From Bradyrhizobium diazoefficiens (GTDB taxonomy: Bacteria > Pseudomonadota > Alphaproteobacteria > Rhizobiales > Xanthobacteraceae): a stretch of DNA of 64,000 nt. This document shows positions 61,459 to 64,000 of the stretch, piece after piece. Location of the stretch: NCBI RefSeq assembly GCF_018131015.1, contig NZ_JAFCJJ010000032.1, positions 16,432-80,431 of the forward strand, given 5' to 3'. Position numbers and translations under genes: made by a program. Under the pieces are notes generated by a model. The model made no database searches. It saw only the letters and a list, made by a program, of their open reading frames with translations, and was not told the origin of the DNA. How positions within the stretch are numbered: the stretch's first letter is position 1; the number at the start of each line of letters is the position of its first letter.

Positions 61459-64000
61459 TCACGCGATATGGGTACCGAAGATGAAATCGGTGGGCTGGAG
61501 AGTTGCAGTCATATTCTGCAGCAGCAGCGACTCGTGCTCGGTGACCGGCGGGCCATTGGGCTGAGCGATCTGCTGGGTCCACTTGACCAGCGTACCTCCG
61601 GACTCCTGGCAGATGGTGAGATCATCCATGGAGGCCACATCCGAGAACTGGCGCAGGTCGATCTTGTCGAGCCCCTCCGTAAAATCGGTGATGGTGTGCT
61701 GGCCGTCATTTCCCGACCCGCGCGGCATGAAGACGAACTGGTCCTTGCCGGCGCCGCCGGTCAGCTCGTCGCCGTTGTCGGCCGCGAAGATGACGTCCTT
61801 GCCGTCGGTGCCGTACAGGTGGTTGCCCTGGAAGCTGCCGCTCTCGACGAAGATGAAATTGACGGTGTCGTGGAGACCGGTGGTCGTGTCCGTCACAATG
61901 AGCGTGATCTGGTCGGTCTCCGGCGGCACGGCATCTGGATCGGGGGAAACGCCACTCGGACTGGTGGTGGCGCCGGTCGGGTTGTAGGTAACGCCCATAT
62001 CGAAGCCCGAGTTGACGTCGGCCAGCGAGCCGGACGCCGGATAGAAATCGACGTCGCTGAGATCGGGATGCGCAGTCGAAATCTGGACAGTGAAGCCGTG
62101 CTCCGCGACGCCGGGATCGGTGTCGTCGACCACGAGACCGACGATGGTGTCGGTCTCGGGAATGCTCTCGTGGTTGGTCTCGACGTGGAAGAACTCGGTG
62201 TTGATGACGGGGCCGTTCGCAGCCGGACCGTTCTCCGGCGCGGTCACGTCCGTGCTGATGGTGGTGAGTGCGTCCGAGATCGGCGTCGTGCCGCCCTTGC
62301 CGTCCGTGATGTCGGTCGTCGCCGCTCCCGAAGCTGACGTGATATCGCCGGCATAGGTGTCGTCGAGGGCATGCACACCGAGCGATGTCGGCGTCCCGGT
62401 AAAGCCATCGGCCGGCAGGAAGCGGATCAGCGTATCCGGGCTCAGCACGAGCGCCTGCGCGTCGCTGACCGATCCGATATCCACCCATTGACTGGTTCCG
62501 GCGAGTTCATACTGCCAGACACCCTGGTCGGCCGTCGCGGCGTCAGACGTGACTGCGATGGCCTTGAAGTTCGCGCCGGTGTCGACGTCGTGGAATTTGT
62601 CCGTGAAGAGAGCGCTGATGGCGCTTCCGCTGGGATCAGTGTTGTCGCCCGCAACGAACGCCAGCGTCGTGTTGTCGAGCGTCGGCGCGTCGTTGCTGCC
62701 GACGATGGTGATGGTGACGACGCCATTGCCGGTACCTGTCGCGGCATGCCCGTCGCTCGGCACGATCGTATATTGCAGCGTCAGCGTCTGGCCGGCGGCG
62801 AGGAAGTCGAACGCTTGGCCGTGCGAATTGAACCCCCAGTTGAACTGGGCCTGCGTGGCGGTGCCATTCAGGATGTAGCCGGACGGGACGGTGAAGTCGC
62901 TCAGCAGGTCCGCGTTCGACAGTCCGCCGACGTTGTCGGTATACAGTTGATCGTCGAGATAGACGTTGACATGATCGAGCGCCACGCTGACGTGGTCGGC
63001 GGTGTCGGCATCCGAGAGCGTCAGCGTGCCGGCCTTGACTAGCCCCGTATTGGTCTCGCTCACGCTGATGCCGGCGCTGTCATTCGTTTCAGCCGTAATC
63101 ACCGGAGCATCGTTGGCGCCTGTCACGTTGACCGTGAATGTCGCCGTACCGGTCGCGCCAAGCGCGTCCTTGGTCTGGACGGTAAAAATATCGGTGTAGT
63201 CGCCCGCCGCCAGCGCGTTGATCGCGGCGGCGTCGGGGACATAGCTGTAGGTGCCGTCGTCGTTGACCGTCAGCGAACCGTAGTGACCCGCAACCGTCGT
63301 CACGGCGTGGCAGGCCGGATCCAGCACGGCGTATTTCAGCGTCGCCGTTTCGCCGGTGTCGGCATCGGCCCCGACGAGCGTTCCCGTGATATCGGAGAAA
63401 CTGTCAACGGCAGCCGTGTCCACCAGCGGAACGGTCGTCACCGCGGACAGCTTCGGCGTATCGTTGGCGCCGGTCACGTTGACAGTGAACGTCGCCGTGC
63501 CGGTCGCGCCATGGACATCCCTGGTCTGGACCGCGAAAATATCGGCGTAGTCGCCAGCCGACAGCGCGTTGATCGCGGCGGCATCGGGGACATAGCTGTA
63601 GGTGCCGTCTTCGTTGACCGTCAGCGAACCGTAGTGACCCGCAACCGTCGTCACGGCGTGGCTGGCCGAATCCAGCACGGCGTATTTCAGCGTCGCCGTC
63701 TCGCCGGTGTCGGCATCGGCCCCGACGAGCGTTCCCGTGATATCGGAGAAACTGTCAACGGCAGCCGTGTCCACCAGCGGACCGGCCGTCACCGCGGACA
63801 GCGTCGGCGTATCATTGGCGCCGGTCACGTTGACAGTGAACGTCGCCGTGCCGGTCGCGCCATGGACATCCCTGGTCTGGACGGTGAAAATATCGGCGTA
63901 GTCGCCAGCCGACAGCGCGTTGATCGCGGCGGCATCGGGGACATAGCTGTAGGTGCCGTCTTCGTTGACCGTCAGCGAACCGTAGTGACCCGCAACCGTC
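61459..64000 (-). CDS. VCBS-repeat RTX-like giant surface protein (C-terminal part)
   Basis: At least 847 residues; the frame is open to the window edge, so the 5' end is missing. The upstream part consists of about 117-residue VCBS repeats (e.g. GHYGSLTVNEDGTYSYVPD, NVTGANDTP). Cadherin-like domains follow, and a Ca-binding C-terminus DELTGGAGKDQFVF (about 70 residues before the end), then ITDFTEGLDKIDLRQF, which is the type I secretion-signal region of RTX proteins. It is probably exported by a type I system and acts as an adhesin or biofilm protein. The ATG at 63828 is internal, not the start. Confidence 0.9.
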   Translation of the reverse strand, partial: TVAGHYGSLTVNEDGTYSYVPDAAAINALSAGDYADIFTVQTRDVHGATGTATFTVNVTGANDTPTLSAVTAGPLVDTAAVDSFSDITGTLVGADADTGETATLKYAVLDSASHAVTTVAGHYGSLTVNEDGTYSYVPDAAAINALSAGDYADIFAVQTRDVHGATGTATFTVNVTGANDTPKLSAVTTVPLVDTAAVDSFSDITGTLVGADADTGETATLKYAVLDPACHAVTTVAGHYGSLTVNDDGTYSYVPDAAAINALAAGDYTDIFTVQTKDALGATGTATFTVNVTGANDAPVITAETNDSAGISVSETNTGLVKAGTLTLSDADTADHVSVALDHVNVYLDDQLYTDNVGGLSNADLLSDFTVPSGYILNGTATQAQFNWGFNSHGQAFDFLAAGQTLTLQYTIVPSDGHAATGTGNGVVTITIVGSNDAPTLDNTTLAFVAGDNTDPSGSAISALFTDKFHDVDTGANFKAIAVTSDAATADQGVWQYELAGTSQWVDIGSVSDAQALVLSPDTLIRFLPADGFTGTPTSLGVHALDDTYAGDITSASGAATTDITDGKGGTTPISDALTTISTDVTAPENGPAANGPVINTEFFHVETNHESIPETDTIVGLVVDDTDPGVAEHGFTVQISTAHPDLSDVDFYPASGSLADVNSGFDMGVTYNPTGATTSPSGVSPDPDAVPPETDQITLIVTDTTTGLHDTVNFIFVESGSFQGNHLYGTDGKDVIFAADNGDELTGGAGKDQFVFMPRGSGNDGQHTITDFTEGLDKIDLRQFSDVASMDDLTICQESGGTLVKWTQQIAQPNGPPVTEHESLLLQNMTATLQPTDFIFGTHIA
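63110..64000 (-). repeat. Near-identical 351-bp tandem repeats in the VCBS gene
   Basis: Units of 351 bp (117 codons). The copy around 63481 and the copy around 63832 differ at about two bases over the 169 bases visible, and the copy around 63130 is more diverged. More units likely continue beyond 64000. Strong identity suggests recent duplication or gene conversion. Confidence 0.85.

Noticed and set aside
63110..64000. Tandem repeats as a CRISPR-like array
   Set aside because: Units are 351 bp, in frame, without spacers, and encode VCBS domains.

Overview
The window is high-GC DNA with gene families typical of Bradyrhizobium or a close relative in the Nitrobacteraceae (Alphaproteobacteria). 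Supporting signs are an Irr-type iron control element in front of a ferritin-VIT1 iron exporter (MbfA), small DUF1127, DUF1488, DUF2059 and DUF3775 proteins, peptide-type ABC transporters, a PrsD/PrsE-like secretion system, and many short palindromic intergenic repeats. The organism is inferred from gene content, not from a marker gene.

Region 1 (1-9.0 kb, + strand): an operon with an acyl-CoA synthetase, a CUT2 (ribose-type) ABC importer with two permeases, a binding protein and a double ATPase, and two SMP-30/strictosidine-synthase-like beta-propellers. One propeller is fused to the C-terminus of the second permease. The start of a divergent gene, probably an AraC-type regulator, lies at the left edge. 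Region 2 (9.0-13.5 kb, - strand): a DUF2059 protein, an OpgC-type membrane acyltransferase, an M28-type metallohydrolase, and a spermidine-synthase-like protein split into a membrane part and a signal-bearing catalytic part.

Region 3 (13.6-16.9 kb, - strand): a compact, lower-GC cassette of an RNase J-like metallo-beta-lactamase, a PD-(D/E)XK-like nuclease candidate and a protein with macrodomain-like features. It is followed by a PP2A-type phosphatase (+) and tRNA-fMet (-). This cassette is the best candidate in the window for an undescribed system (defence, repair or nucleotide signalling), but no function can be read directly from it.

Region 4 (18.2-43 kb): a dense catabolic district. It holds a coniferyl-aldehyde-type dehydrogenase, a GMC oxidoreductase, four SDR or MDR enzymes, two paralogous metallo-beta-lactamases, a fumarylacetoacetase-type hydrolase, a GST, an epoxide hydrolase, an amidase, a zinc alcohol dehydrogenase, an AidB-like acyl-CoA dehydrogenase, an enoyl-CoA hydratase, and two tandem ACMSD-type amidohydrolases overlapping a Rieske protein. 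MbfA with its iron control element, a GNAT, a DUF1127 protein, a GcvA-like LysR regulator and a CinA-type amidase sit among them.

Region 5 (43-64 kb): DUF1488, a TPR protein, AMP nucleosidase, a type I secretion ABC/adaptor pair, and a peptide-type ABC importer operon. That operon includes an amidase and an AtzG/GatC-like 65-residue subunit, joined by 4-nt overlaps. A divergent paralogous binding protein, a CHASE2 adenylate/guanylate cyclase, and the 3' part of a giant VCBS-repeat adhesin with near-identical 351-bp repeats complete the window. The type I system is a plausible exporter for that adhesin. Most gaps of 70-240 bp hold REP/BIME-like inverted repeats, some of which run into coding sequence.
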